NCBI GenBank assembly: GCA_964539115.1
Contig: CAZIHY010000002.1
Coordinates: 7,124 to 71,123, forward strand
Source: CAKSXP01 sp964539115
GTDB taxonomy: Bacteria > Bacillota > Clostridia > Oscillospirales > Oscillospiraceae
Length of the DNA: 64,000 bases
Direction: 5' to 3'
Shown here: positions 51,542-59,636 of the stretch, piece after piece
Layout: every line of letters begins with the position of its first letter
How positions within the stretch are numbered: the stretch's first letter is position 1
The notes under the pieces: model-generated
Databases searched by the model: none
What the model saw: the letters and a program-made list of their open reading frames with translations, nothing else
Told to the model about the DNA's origin: nothing
Translations under genes and position numbers: made by a program

Positions 51542-52114
51542 ATGATGACGATCATTCTTACAGGGGGTGCCAGCCGGAGAATGGGCCGGGATAAGGCGCT
51601 GTTGGATATAAAGGGCAGAGCCCTTGTTGAGCTTTTGGCAGAGCGATACTCTCAATTGGGAGAAGTTGCGCTGTCCGTTGCCGGGGCCAGTTCTTTTCAG
51701 GACATCGGCTATAAAATCCTTCCGGACCAGTACCCAGGACTTGGACCTATTAATGGTATAATTTCTGCTTTTAGACAGACGCAGGCAGAGCGTATCTTTT
51801 TGACTGCTGTAGACCTGCCGTTTGGAGATGTGGAATTAGCAAGGCTGCTGTTGGACAGGCTCGAAAACTATGATGCATGTCTTATACAAAGAAATAATGG
51901 ACTGGATGAGCCGGCGTTTGCAGTTTATTCTCGGTCTTCTTTGGAGAAAGCTGAAAACTGTCTGATGAACGGCCGCCGTTCCTTTAAGAATCTTCTTGCT
52001 ACATTGAATGTCCGCAAGGTGAGGGAAGAGGACTTGCCTCAGTTCGATTTGAGCCGTATATTGTTCAATATGAATACGCCGGATGACTATAAATCTGTTG
52101 TGGAGGTAGACTAA
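51542..52114 (+). CDS. mobA: Molybdenum cofactor guanylyltransferase MobA
   Basis: Transfers GMP from GTP to molybdopterin to make the guanine dinucleotide cofactor; related family members use CTP. 190 residues. IILTGGASRRMGRDKALLDI (about 4-23) is the nucleotidyltransferase signature with the Lys finger, YPGLGPINGIISAF is the GLGPL-type loop, and TAVDLPF carries the metal Asp. I chose ATG 51542 because the promoter covers earlier in-frame codons; ATG 51545 is equally possible. It is distant from the main molybdenum island at 18.8-26.1 kb. It overlaps the nitroreductase by one base. Confidence 0.88.
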   Translation: MMTIILTGGASRRMGRDKALLDIKGRALVELLAERYSQLGEVALSVAGASSFQDIGYKILPDQYPGLGPINGIISAFRQTQAERIFLTAVDLPFGDVELARLLLDRLENYDACLIQRNNGLDEPAFAVYSRSSLEKAENCLMNGRRSFKNLLATLNVRKVREEDLPQFDLSRILFNMNTPDDYKSVVEVD

Positions 52115-52617
52115 TGGATATTATCAATAATAGGCGGTCGATAAGACGATTCCTTGAAAAGCCTGTTGAGGATGAAAAAATAGAACGTCTCCTTCGGGCT
52201 GGTATGCAGGCGCCATCGGGAAAGAACGAGATGCCGTGGGAGTTCATAATCGTGAAGGATCCGGAAACACGTTTGGCTCTTTCTCAGATGAGTGAATATG
52301 CAGGGATGTGTCGATATGCTCCGGTAGTTATTGTAACGCTTGCCAATCTTGAAAAGCTTGTTGACAGCGGAGCATGGTGGGTACAGGATATGTCAGCATG
52401 CACCCAGAATATTCTGCTTCAGGCAGTATATGAGGGGCTGGGGGCTTGCTGGTGCGGATTTTATCCCGTACAGGAACGTATTGATAAAATGCGCGGATTT
52501 TATAATCTGCCGGAGACTATAGTGCCTTTTTCGCTAATTCCCGTGGGCTATAGTGAGAGGGAAAATAAATTCATTAACAGGTTTGACAATTCAAGAATAC
52601 ATAATGAAAAGTATTAA
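52114..52617 (+). CDS. Nitroreductase family flavoprotein
   Basis: A 167-residue FMN-binding oxidoreductase. IINNRRSIRRFLEKPVEDEKIERLLRAGMQAPSGKNEMPWEF (residues 3-44) is the FMN-binding start of the family; DMSACTQNILLQAVYEGLGACWCG and SLIPVGYSE complete it. The substrate cannot be predicted. It shares its first base with the last base of mobA, so the two are cotranscribed, but a link to molybdenum metabolism is only contextual. Confidence 0.92.
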   Translation: MDIINNRRSIRRFLEKPVEDEKIERLLRAGMQAPSGKNEMPWEFIIVKDPETRLALSQMSEYAGMCRYAPVVIVTLANLEKLVDSGAWWVQDMSACTQNILLQAVYEGLGACWCGFYPVQERIDKMRGFYNLPETIVPFSLIPVGYSERENKFINRFDNSRIHNEKY

Positions 52618-52660
52618 AAAAGATGAGACGGACCTTTACAGCGTTCGTCTCATCTTTTTT
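52616..52660 (+). terminator. Terminator after the nitroreductase
   Basis: AAAAAAGATGAGACGGAC (52616-52633) pairs with GTTCGTCTCATCTTTTTT (52643-52660), an 18-bp stem with one G-T pair and a 9-base loop. A-rich and T-rich flanks allow bidirectional use. Confidence 0.9.
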
Positions 52661-52864
52661 GTTTATTCACAAAACTACTGCTTTGGAAGAAAGCTTAATT
52701 GAAATTGGCCCCTTAAGTCTATTAAATCGTTAAATTACAGATAAAAGTAAATAAGATAACATGAAGACAATAATAAGCTTGAAAACACCGTATAATCGAT
52801 TTTAATGATTATACGGTGTTTCTCGTTAAGCATTTTGTGAGTTATCTGCAGAAACGGCGAATAA
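52661..52864. terminator. Gene-free stretch containing the hydrogenase terminator (52783-52821)
   Basis: AAACACCGTATAATC (52783-52797) pairs perfectly with GATTATACGGTGTTT (52807-52821), with a 9-base loop. On the minus strand TTTTCAAG follows, so it terminates the hydrogenase operon. I see nothing else in the AT-rich remainder. Confidence 0.75.
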
Positions 52865-54634
52865 TTAGATCATGTACTCATTTTTCGGCGGTGAGGGCAT
52901 CTGCCAACATTCATGATCCGTATGGAGCAGTTTATGCGGCAGTTTTCCGAGCGGCTGTCCCAGAAACTCAGAATATACCGCTTTTATGTCAGGATTTTCA
53001 TGTGAGAATCTGATAGGCGCATCTTTATCGATCTTACGTAAGATTTTGCTTCGATAGGCCGTGTAGTTTTTGCCCTCAAATATAGGCTGTCCGCCGCCGC
53101 CAGAGCATCCTCCGGGGCAGGACATGACCTCAACAAAGTCATAATGCGCTTTGCCGGCTTTGATAGCGTCGAGCAGCCGGCGTGTATTGGCAAGTCCGCT
53201 GACAACGGCGACCTTAACAGTTCCAACACTGGGGAAGGTCGCTTCAGCTTCCTGCCAACCTCCATCTGTTAATTTAAAGTCACCGAAAGCATCCGGATCA
53301 GGATTAACGCCGTTAATAAAATAGCTGGCTGTTCTAAGAGCTGCAACCATAACACCGCCGCTGTATCCAAAAATTGTGGCTGCGCCAGTGCTGACGCCGA
53401 AAGGCATGTCAAAATTGTCATCTACAAGATCGACAGCATATAAATGTTCGCTCTTAAATAGGCGGGTCAGCTCCCGCGTTGTAAGGACAACGTCTATGTC
53501 CGGATCGCCGCATCCGTCATTCATCTGAGGAAGCTCTGCCTCGCTCTTCTTGGAAACACAGGGCATGAGCGAGATGACAAAAAGTTTTTTGGGGTCAATG
53601 CCCAGTTTTTCGGCAAAATAGCTTTTGGTGATAGCGCCGAACATCTGCTGAGGAGATTTTGCGGAAGAAAGATTTCCTACAAATTCCGGATACTGAGACT
53701 TTACAAAGCGTATCCATCCAGGACAACAGGAGGTAAACATTGGCCACTTGTGTTCGCTGGAGTGTGTAAAGCGATCTATAAACTCGCTCGCCTCTTCCAT
53801 TATAGTAAGGTCGGCGGCAAAATCAGTATCAAAGATATAGTCGAAGCCCATTCTGCGCAGGGCACAAATCATTTTGCCGGTCGTTGTGTCGCGGGGGGAG
53901 AGCCCAAGTTGTTCTGCCCAGGATGCGCGTACTGCCGGTGCGACTTGAACTATGGTTTTGATTTCCGGATCGTCAAGCGCGGCTACGACTCGGGCAGTGT
54001 CGTCACGCTCACGCAGAGCGGCGGTAGGGCAATAGTTTATGCATTGGCCGCAGTATGTACACTCGGAATCCCGTATGGTCCTGTTATAGGATACATCGAC
54101 AGATGTGCGTGAACCGGTTCCTGCGACGTCCCATATACCGATGGACTGTATCTTCTCACAGACCTGTATACAGCGCATACACTTAACGCATTTTGAATTG
54201 TCGCGGATAAGCGGGGCGGTCATGTCCCAATTATTGTGCCTTGCTTCAAACTTGTATGGTTGATCAAGAAGATTAAGGTCATTCGATAGTGACTGAAGAG
54301 AGCAGTTACCGCTTCTGGAGCAAATTGCACAGCGGCAGTCGTGCTGTGACATGATGAGCTCGACATTTTTGCGTCTGGCAGAACGCACACGCGGAGAGTT
54401 TGTATAAACTACCATGCCCTCAGCAGCAACATTGTTGCAGGATGCGACCAGGCGGTCTATGCCTTCTATCTCGACAAGGCATACGCGGCATGCGCCGATT
54501 TCGTTTATATCACGCAAATAGCAAAGCGTCGGTATGCGGATATTGGCAGACATAGCTGCGTCCAGAATGGTGGTACCCTCCGGTACAAATACACGCTTGC
54601 CGTCGATCGTAAGATTTATCATCTTTTTTACCAT
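52865..54634 (-). CDS. hydA: [FeFe] hydrogenase large subunit
   Basis: 589-residue catalytic subunit that reduces protons or oxidises H2. Domain order: [2Fe-2S] ferredoxin-like N terminus (CYLRDINEIGACRVCLVE, about 38-55), a His/Cys cluster (HDCRCAICSRSGNC), two [4Fe-4S] sites (CVKCMRCIQVCE and CTYCGQCINYCP, to about 205), then the H-cluster domain with the three motifs TSCCPGW (about 300), MPCVSKKSE (about 355) and SCPGGCSGGGGQP (about 503). All active-site cysteines are present. The start at 54634 has GGAGG eight bases upstream and overlaps the end of the partner gene. The maturases HydEFG are not in the window. Confidence 0.95.
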   Translation of the reverse strand: MVKKMINLTIDGKRVFVPEGTTILDAAMSANIRIPTLCYLRDINEIGACRVCLVEIEGIDRLVASCNNVAAEGMVVYTNSPRVRSARRKNVELIMSQHDCRCAICSRSGNCSLQSLSNDLNLLDQPYKFEARHNNWDMTAPLIRDNSKCVKCMRCIQVCEKIQSIGIWDVAGTGSRTSVDVSYNRTIRDSECTYCGQCINYCPTAALRERDDTARVVAALDDPEIKTIVQVAPAVRASWAEQLGLSPRDTTTGKMICALRRMGFDYIFDTDFAADLTIMEEASEFIDRFTHSSEHKWPMFTSCCPGWIRFVKSQYPEFVGNLSSAKSPQQMFGAITKSYFAEKLGIDPKKLFVISLMPCVSKKSEAELPQMNDGCGDPDIDVVLTTRELTRLFKSEHLYAVDLVDDNFDMPFGVSTGAATIFGYSGGVMVAALRTASYFINGVNPDPDAFGDFKLTDGGWQEAEATFPSVGTVKVAVVSGLANTRRLLDAIKAGKAHYDFVEVMSCPGGCSGGGGQPIFEGKNYTAYRSKILRKIDKDAPIRFSHENPDIKAVYSEFLGQPLGKLPHKLLHTDHECWQMPSPPKNEYMI

Positions 54635-56466
54635 CTTTCAAGCCTCCCTCCGCGGAAAATGCCGTAACCGAAGTGATCGCATCGCAGACAGCGGGAGGAT
54701 TCTTTAGAAGCGCCCTCCGCGCTCATTCCGCACTCTACACATTCGAAGTCTTTCTTGCGTTCTCCGGCTTCACGCTCGGTAATGTTTATGCGTCCGTGTG
54801 CAGGGATGCTGTAAAGCTTGGGGGTTGGAACCTCGACGTCTGCTGAGATCATATGTTGGAAGCCGAGATAATCGTCAATATTAGCGGCCGCGACCTTGCC
54901 GGCTGCTATTGCCTGGATGACGGTTGCCGGACCAGTGACACAGTCACCGCCCGCAAACACCCCAATCATGTTTCCAACATGACTATTACTCATGGCGTCG
55001 AATGTACCGTGTGTTATGGGAACGCCCTGATCTTGAAATCCGCGTGTTTCAATGCCTTGTCCGACTGCAACAATTATAATATCGGCCGGGATTCTGACCT
55101 CCGGAGCGCTGATGGCTTTTTTGGGTCTGGGGCGGTAGTTATCGTCAAACTCTCCAGTGATCTGTGGCTGAGTCCAGAGGGCGCAGGCGTTGCCATCCTC
55201 ATTAACCTCTATTCTCAGCGGAGCCTGAAGCGTACAGAGTTCAACGCCCTCTGCAAGCGCGCCTTCGATCTCGGTATCCAGCGCGGTCATATCTGCCTGA
55301 CGGCGACGGTAAACACAGCTGACCTTGCTTGCTCCAAGACGGATAGCGCTTCTGGAGACGTCCATTGCGACATTGCCGCCGCCGATGACAACGATCTCTT
55401 TACCGTTGTAATCGGGATAATCGTCATAACCGATCCCGCGAAGCAGCTCAACAGCAGAAATGACACCCTTTGCGTCCTCACCGGGTATACCGGTCTTTTT
55501 ATCGGTATGGGCGCCGATCGCTATATAGACGCTGTCGCACTGGGAGCGAAGCTCCTCAACTGTTATGTCACGTCCAATTTCTATCTCAGTCTTAGACTCA
55601 ATCCCTGTGCTGAGTATAAAGTTTATCTCTTCATCCAGCTTCTCGCGGGGAAGGCGGTAGCTTGGAATGCCATATCTCAGCATGCCTCCGAGCTGTTTGC
55701 GCTTTTCATAAATTGTGACATCATGTCCCATGATTGAAAGAAAATATGCTGCAGAAAGACCGCTGGGGCCGCCGCCTATTATGGCAACACGTTTGCCGGT
55801 CTTTTCCTTAGCTTTTGGGGCATCATACTTCTCAGCATTATCAACTGCATATCGCTTAAGCCCACGGATATTGATGGGATTGTCGATCATATTGCGCCTG
55901 CATCGTGCTTCACATGGATGCTCACAGATATATGCACAGGCGATAGGGAAGGGATTATCCTTTCGTATAAGCTTGACGGCGTCAGTAAGGCGGCCATTGT
56001 TAACCAAAGATATGTAGCCCGGTATATCGACCCTTGCCGGGCAGAGTGCAACGCAAGGCACTGGCTGGCTAAGGCTGCCGAGACAACGGTGATTTCGTAT
56101 ATGCTCAAGATAATCCTCTCTAAAACCCTTGATACCATCAAGAACCATTTTCGCCGCGCTTATGCCTATAGCGCAGTCGGCCGCGTCAATGATCGTTTGC
56201 GCCGTGTCTTCGATAAGTGTGATAGTATCTTCGGTTGCATTGCCGTCTAAGACGTCTTCAAGAAGATTTGACAGCTGACCAAGTCCGATTCGGCAGGGGA
56301 CGCATTTGCCGCAAGTTTGTGCATGTGATAGATTAAGAAAATTCAATGCGATATCGACGGGGCAGAGTCCAGGAGGACTTGACGCTATCCTTTGCTCAGC
56401 AGCTTTGTATAGTCTGTCGACGACGGTCTGCGCTTGACTTGGCGTATATATGTCTAGACGGCTCAT
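54628..56466 (-). CDS. NuoF-type FeS/GltD-like FAD oxidoreductase, hydrogenase partner
   Basis: 612 residues. Residues 35-105 carry the NuoF-like cluster pattern Cys52-x2-Cys55-x2-Cys58 with Cys98 (CGKCVPC to AADCAIG). A GltD/NfnB-like region follows: cysteines in CVALCPARVDIPGY and CAYICEHPCEARCRR (about 137-190), an FAD site GGGPSGLSAAYFLS (about 230), a pyridine-nucleotide site GGGNVAMDVSRSAIRLG (about 361) and AGGDCVTGPATVIQAIAAG. The C terminus has CVECGM and CLRCDH. There is no NuoF flavin domain. It probably links NAD(P)H to the hydrogenase encoded immediately downstream, whose start it overlaps. Confidence 0.88.
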   Translation of the reverse strand: MSRLDIYTPSQAQTVVDRLYKAAEQRIASSPPGLCPVDIALNFLNLSHAQTCGKCVPCRIGLGQLSNLLEDVLDGNATEDTITLIEDTAQTIIDAADCAIGISAAKMVLDGIKGFREDYLEHIRNHRCLGSLSQPVPCVALCPARVDIPGYISLVNNGRLTDAVKLIRKDNPFPIACAYICEHPCEARCRRNMIDNPINIRGLKRYAVDNAEKYDAPKAKEKTGKRVAIIGGGPSGLSAAYFLSIMGHDVTIYEKRKQLGGMLRYGIPSYRLPREKLDEEINFILSTGIESKTEIEIGRDITVEELRSQCDSVYIAIGAHTDKKTGIPGEDAKGVISAVELLRGIGYDDYPDYNGKEIVVIGGGNVAMDVSRSAIRLGASKVSCVYRRRQADMTALDTEIEGALAEGVELCTLQAPLRIEVNEDGNACALWTQPQITGEFDDNYRPRPKKAISAPEVRIPADIIIVAVGQGIETRGFQDQGVPITHGTFDAMSNSHVGNMIGVFAGGDCVTGPATVIQAIAAGKVAAANIDDYLGFQHMISADVEVPTPKLYSIPAHGRINITEREAGERKKDFECVECGMSAEGASKESSRCLRCDHFGYGIFRGGRLERW

Positions 56467-56494
56467 AGAATCACCTCAGGTATTGATTTTAAAT

Positions 56495-56524
56495 ATTATT
56501 ACACATTATTATTTATGTGTCCAA
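56495..56524 (-). promoter_or_regulatory. Candidate promoter and operator of the hydrogenase operon
   Basis: On the minus strand: TTGGAC (56524-56519), an 18-base spacer and AATAAT (56500-56495). The spacer holds the inverted repeat ACACAT/ATGTGT (56501-56506 and 56515-56520), a likely site for a redox or other regulator. The -10 match is weak. It does not fit the Rex consensus. Confidence 0.4.
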
Positions 56525-56731
56525 TTCATATTCTGAATAAATAAAATGATTTATTATTAATAGTACGAAATCTGAAAATGTTCAGAAAATGCCCCTTATA
56601 CGGCAAAAAACAAGAAAAATGCAGTAAATTGATCTTGATATAGCTTTATTAGCTGCTGTATGCGGAGAATAGAACAAAAAATACGATAATTGAACGTAAA
56701 AATGACAAATTAAAGAATTTATGTGCAAATG
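56525..56731. other. AT-rich divergent spacer between the hydrogenase operon and the RpiR gene
   Basis: Part of a gene-free stretch (56467-56796). It is AT-rich with short A and T runs. I found no hairpin with a T run and no tRNA-like or coding sequence. The promoter of each flanking gene is listed separately. Confidence 0.6.
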
Positions 56732-56760
56732 TTGTTTTTATTCTGAAAATGAAGTAAAAT
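56732..56760 (+). promoter_or_regulatory. Predicted promoter of the RpiR gene
   Basis: TTGTTT (56732-56737), a 17-base spacer and TAAAAT (56755-56760), 36 bases before the start codon. Confidence 0.65.
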
Positions 56761-56796
56761 ATAAAAAACAAAGAAAATTCGATTTGGAGGCCCACT

Positions 56797-57579
56797 ATGA
56801 CCAGCCTTGAGAATTTGACTATATTCTATAATGCAACAGAACAAAACAGTATGTACAGGTCTGTTCTGCGTCTTTTGCTCTGTAATCTTCAGAAAATCGA
56901 CCAACTGAATATTTATGAGCTGTCAGAGCTGTGCTATACTTCTCCGTCTACGATAAGCAGACTTGTAAGAAAAATGGGGTATAAGAATTATACACATTTT
57001 CAGAGTGAGGTAGCCTCATGCGTTTCCAGATATGATCATCATAACAGATTTATCCTGGCCTTTGACATGTACAGCGGTGATCCACTGGAGAAAATGCTTA
57101 ATTCACTGGAAGAGCTGTATCGGGATTTTAAGCAATCTTTGGACAGGTCGGAGTTGGACAGAATTGCTGAGGCTCTTCACGAAGCTAGCCGGGTCGTCAT
57201 CTACCCGTATGGAGTCATAATGTCGGAGAATTGTCTGCAGTCAGATCTGTTTATGTCCGGAATACCATGTGACGTTTGCATAGGGGACAATGCCCAGATG
57301 GAAGCCGCAAGTGGAATGAGCGAGGGTGAGCTTGCTTTAGTGCTCAGCCCGGACTGCATTGACGCTTTAGGGCCGCTTAAGGCACTGCACGCAGAGATCA
57401 AAAAAAGCGGCGCCAGGCTCTGCACGATAACGACTATGCCCAGCAGGCAGGTAAAATTGCTTCCGGGAGACATAATTGTAACGCTTAAAGGCCGACAAAG
57501 TATTCTGGATACTTATATTATGGAGGTCTTTCTTGCTGTTTTGGATATACGATACAGGAGTATGTACATGGACATGTGA
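56797..57579 (+). CDS. MurR/RpiR-family transcriptional regulator
   Basis: 260 residues. The N-terminal helix-turn-helix is at about 35-62 (NIYELSELCYTSPSTISRLVRKMGYKNY). The C-terminal region (about 125-245) is a SIS sugar-phosphate-binding domain (SRVVIYPYGVIMSENCLQSDLF, ELALVLSPDCID). It probably controls the downstream sugar genes in response to a phosphorylated sugar. A GGAGG site precedes the ATG. It ends just before an assembly gap, so linkage to the next genes is inferred from proximity. Confidence 0.88.
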   Translation: MTSLENLTIFYNATEQNSMYRSVLRLLLCNLQKIDQLNIYELSELCYTSPSTISRLVRKMGYKNYTHFQSEVASCVSRYDHHNRFILAFDMYSGDPLEKMLNSLEELYRDFKQSLDRSELDRIAEALHEASRVVIYPYGVIMSENCLQSDLFMSGIPCDVCIGDNAQMEAASGMSEGELALVLSPDCIDALGPLKALHAEIKKSGARLCTITTMPSRQVKLLPGDIIVTLKGRQSILDTYIMEVFLAVLDIRYRSMYMDM

Positions 57580-57585
57580 AAACAG

Positions 57586-57685
57586 NNNNNNNNNNNNNNN
57601 NNNNNNNNNNNNNNNNNNNNNNNNNNNNNNNNNNNNNNNNNNNNNNNNNNNNNNNNNNNNNNNNNNNNNNNNNNNNNNNNNNNNN
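57586..57685. other. Assembly gap of 100 N
   Basis: Exactly 100 unknown bases between the RpiR stop and the isomerase promoter region. A short feature, such as a terminator, could be hidden here. Confidence 0.98.
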
Positions 57686-57715
57686 GTTTTTGACAGAAAG
57701 CGTACGTTCAAAGCG

Positions 57716-57743
57716 TTGCGAAACTTGATTGATTTGATAAAAT
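57716..57743 (+). promoter_or_regulatory. Predicted promoter of the sugar catabolic genes
   Basis: TTGCGA (57716-57721), a 16-base spacer and TAAAAT (57738-57743), 32 bases before the isomerase start. A perfect TTGACA at 57690-57695 has no -10 box at the right distance. Confidence 0.6.
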
Positions 57744-57775
57744 GTTAATATGAATATCACAATTGAGGGATGAAT

Positions 57776-58564
57776 ATGAAACTTGGAATAATAGCGCCCG
57801 TTGCGGAGGAGAGCTTCATCCGCGCAGCGGAGAGGGGGCTCGATTTTGTCGAGTTTTGCATAAATGGAGATGACAGGGGAGAACTGCTTTTCTCCGAGCT
57901 TAATAATATCAAACGCTGGATTGAGAAATATGGCGTATCCGTCGGGTCTATAGGTCGTTGGAAATCGGTGATACTCGACGAAACGGGAGAGATCGTGGAC
58001 TCGGAGATCGAGCTCGCCGGAAAGCTTATGCGTGCGGCGGCTGAGTTGGGATGTCCAAACTATATCTGTGGCTGCAATTATTGCGATGCCGTGTCGTATT
58101 ACACAAACTGCACAAGAGCTATATGCTTTTTTGAAAAGGTTCTCGCACAGCGCCCGGAGGGAATCGAGGTTTCGATATATAATTGCCGTAAGATGAATTT
58201 TGTCAACACTCCTGAGGCATGGAAGATAGTGCTTGGGCATTTGCCGGAGCTGGGAATAAAATATGATCCCTCACACGCGATAAAGGACGGCGCGGATTAC
58301 CTGACAGAACTTGTTGAGTGGGGAGAAAGAGTAAGGCATGTCCATCTCAAGGGCTCCCTGGTCGTTAACGGAGTTTCTGTTGACGATCCTCCGGCGGGGC
58401 TGGACGGTACCGACTGGAAGTCCGTCGTTGGCATACTGCGTGCAAAAGGCTATGACCGCGGGCTCAGTATAGAGCCTCATTCTCCTGTATGGACAGGAGC
58501 GCTCGGTGAGGCTGGAATTGATTACACTGTTAAATATATGAAGGAGCTATTAGCAACAATATGA
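57776..58564 (+). CDS. Sugar phosphate isomerase/epimerase (AP endonuclease-2-like TIM barrel)
   Basis: 262 residues of the xylose isomerase-like TIM-barrel superfamily. KLGIIAPVAEESFIRAAERGLDFVEF is the typical N terminus; KYDPSHAI (about 162-169) supplies a metal Asp/His, VRHVHLKGS (about 186-194) a metal His, and GLSIEPHSP a metal Glu. I chose ATG 57776, with GAGGGA eight bases upstream; ATG 57770 is too close. It overlaps the next gene by four bases (ATGA). Confidence 0.85.
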   Translation: MKLGIIAPVAEESFIRAAERGLDFVEFCINGDDRGELLFSELNNIKRWIEKYGVSVGSIGRWKSVILDETGEIVDSEIELAGKLMRAAAELGCPNYICGCNYCDAVSYYTNCTRAICFFEKVLAQRPEGIEVSIYNCRKMNFVNTPEAWKIVLGHLPELGIKYDPSHAIKDGADYLTELVEWGERVRHVHLKGSLVVNGVSVDDPPAGLDGTDWKSVVGILRAKGYDRGLSIEPHSPVWTGALGEAGIDYTVKYMKELLATI

Positions 58565-59619
58565 ATTCGCAAGATGTCAGACTAAAATATGCCTGTATCG
58601 GTGCGGGTGGGATAGCCAGAAAAAAGCACCTTCCCGGATATTCTGCCGACGGCCGCGTAGAAGTAGCGGCTGTATGTGACAGTGATCTGCTGTTGTCCGA
58701 GAAGCTTGCCAAGGATTTTGCTGTAGAGCATGTTTACACTGATTATAAAGAGATGATAGCGGCCGAAAAGCCGGACATTGTCAGTGTGTGTACGCCGAAT
58801 TTCACACATGCGGAAATTGCGGTATTCGCTTTGGAGCATGGATGTCATGTACATGTAGAAAAGCCTATGGCGATTAACGTGCAGCAAGCGAGATCTATTG
58901 TACAGGCGGCGGAAAGAAATGGAAAACAGGTGCTCCACGGCCTTAACAAGCGTTATATGGGGCAGACTTTTTTGATCCAGCGTCTGATTTCTGAGGGATT
59001 CTTCGGCGAGATATATAAGGCTTCATGCGGGTGGGAGCGTAACAGCGGTATCCCGGGCACAGGCAGATGGTTCACAAATAAAGCGCTGTCCGGAGGAGGC
59101 GCAATGATAGACCTTGGGGTACATTACCTGGATTTAACTCTGAGCCTCATGGGTTATGACAAAGTGACAAGCGTTCAAGCGTCGACGCACAGAATTTTCG
59201 GCCCGGAGAGTGAGCGGATACGCCGGGGATACAGAAGCGAGCCGGGAGGCGTTTATGACGTTGAGGATTATGCGACCGGCATGATAAGGACCGCAACAGG
59301 CGCAACGATCAATTTCGTTTTTAGTTGGGCGTCGAACATTGAACGCGAGGTTCGTTATGTCGAACTTGTTGGTACAAAAGGCGGTTTTAGAGTCGAGAAT
59401 GATCATTTCCGTCTCTTTAAGCAGTACGGAGGAACAATGTTTACGCTTCTCCCGGATGAGAGCACAATGCCTGAAAGTATAAACGAATGTTCGCACTTCA
59501 TATCCTCTATTTTGAGCGGGAAAAAGGTGTTGACGCCGGCGGAAGAGGGCGTATATCTCCTGCAAGTTATAGATGCGCTGTACAAGTCAGCTGAAATAAA
59601 TGACCGTGTTTTGGTCTGA
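58561..59619 (+). CDS. Gfo/Idh/MocA-family oxidoreductase
   Basis: 352-residue NAD(P)-dependent sugar or polyol dehydrogenase. The Rossmann start ACIGAGGIARKKHLPGY (about 11-27) is followed by DIVSVCTPNFTHAEIA, the family signature EKPMAINVQQARSIVQAAE (about 100-118; the Lys is usually catalytic) and LIDLGVHYLDLTLSLMG-type His-containing segment IDLGVHYLDL (about 183). The substrate is unknown; inositol-like or amino sugars are typical for such clusters. It lies 17 bases upstream of the hexokinase gene. Confidence 0.92.
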   Translation: MNSQDVRLKYACIGAGGIARKKHLPGYSADGRVEVAAVCDSDLLLSEKLAKDFAVEHVYTDYKEMIAAEKPDIVSVCTPNFTHAEIAVFALEHGCHVHVEKPMAINVQQARSIVQAAERNGKQVLHGLNKRYMGQTFLIQRLISEGFFGEIYKASCGWERNSGIPGTGRWFTNKALSGGGAMIDLGVHYLDLTLSLMGYDKVTSVQASTHRIFGPESERIRRGYRSEPGGVYDVEDYATGMIRTATGATINFVFSWASNIEREVRYVELVGTKGGFRVENDHFRLFKQYGGTMFTLLPDESTMPESINECSHFISSILSGKKVLTPAEEGVYLLQVIDALYKSAEINDRVLV

Positions 59620-59636
59620 GGAAAGGGAGCACAGCC

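Noticed and set aside
54853..55737. A 294-codon plus-strand frame inside the hydrogenase partner gene
   Set aside because: It is antisense to clear FAD and NAD(P)-binding motifs and resembles no known protein.
56501..56520. Rex-type operator upstream of the hydrogenase genes
   Set aside because: The repeat ACACAT-N8-ATGTGT does not resemble the TTGTTAA-N4-TTAACAA consensus.
57690..57695. Perfect TTGACA as the -35 of the sugar-cluster promoter
   Set aside because: No acceptable -10 box lies 16-18 bases downstream; the pair at 57716-57743 fits better.
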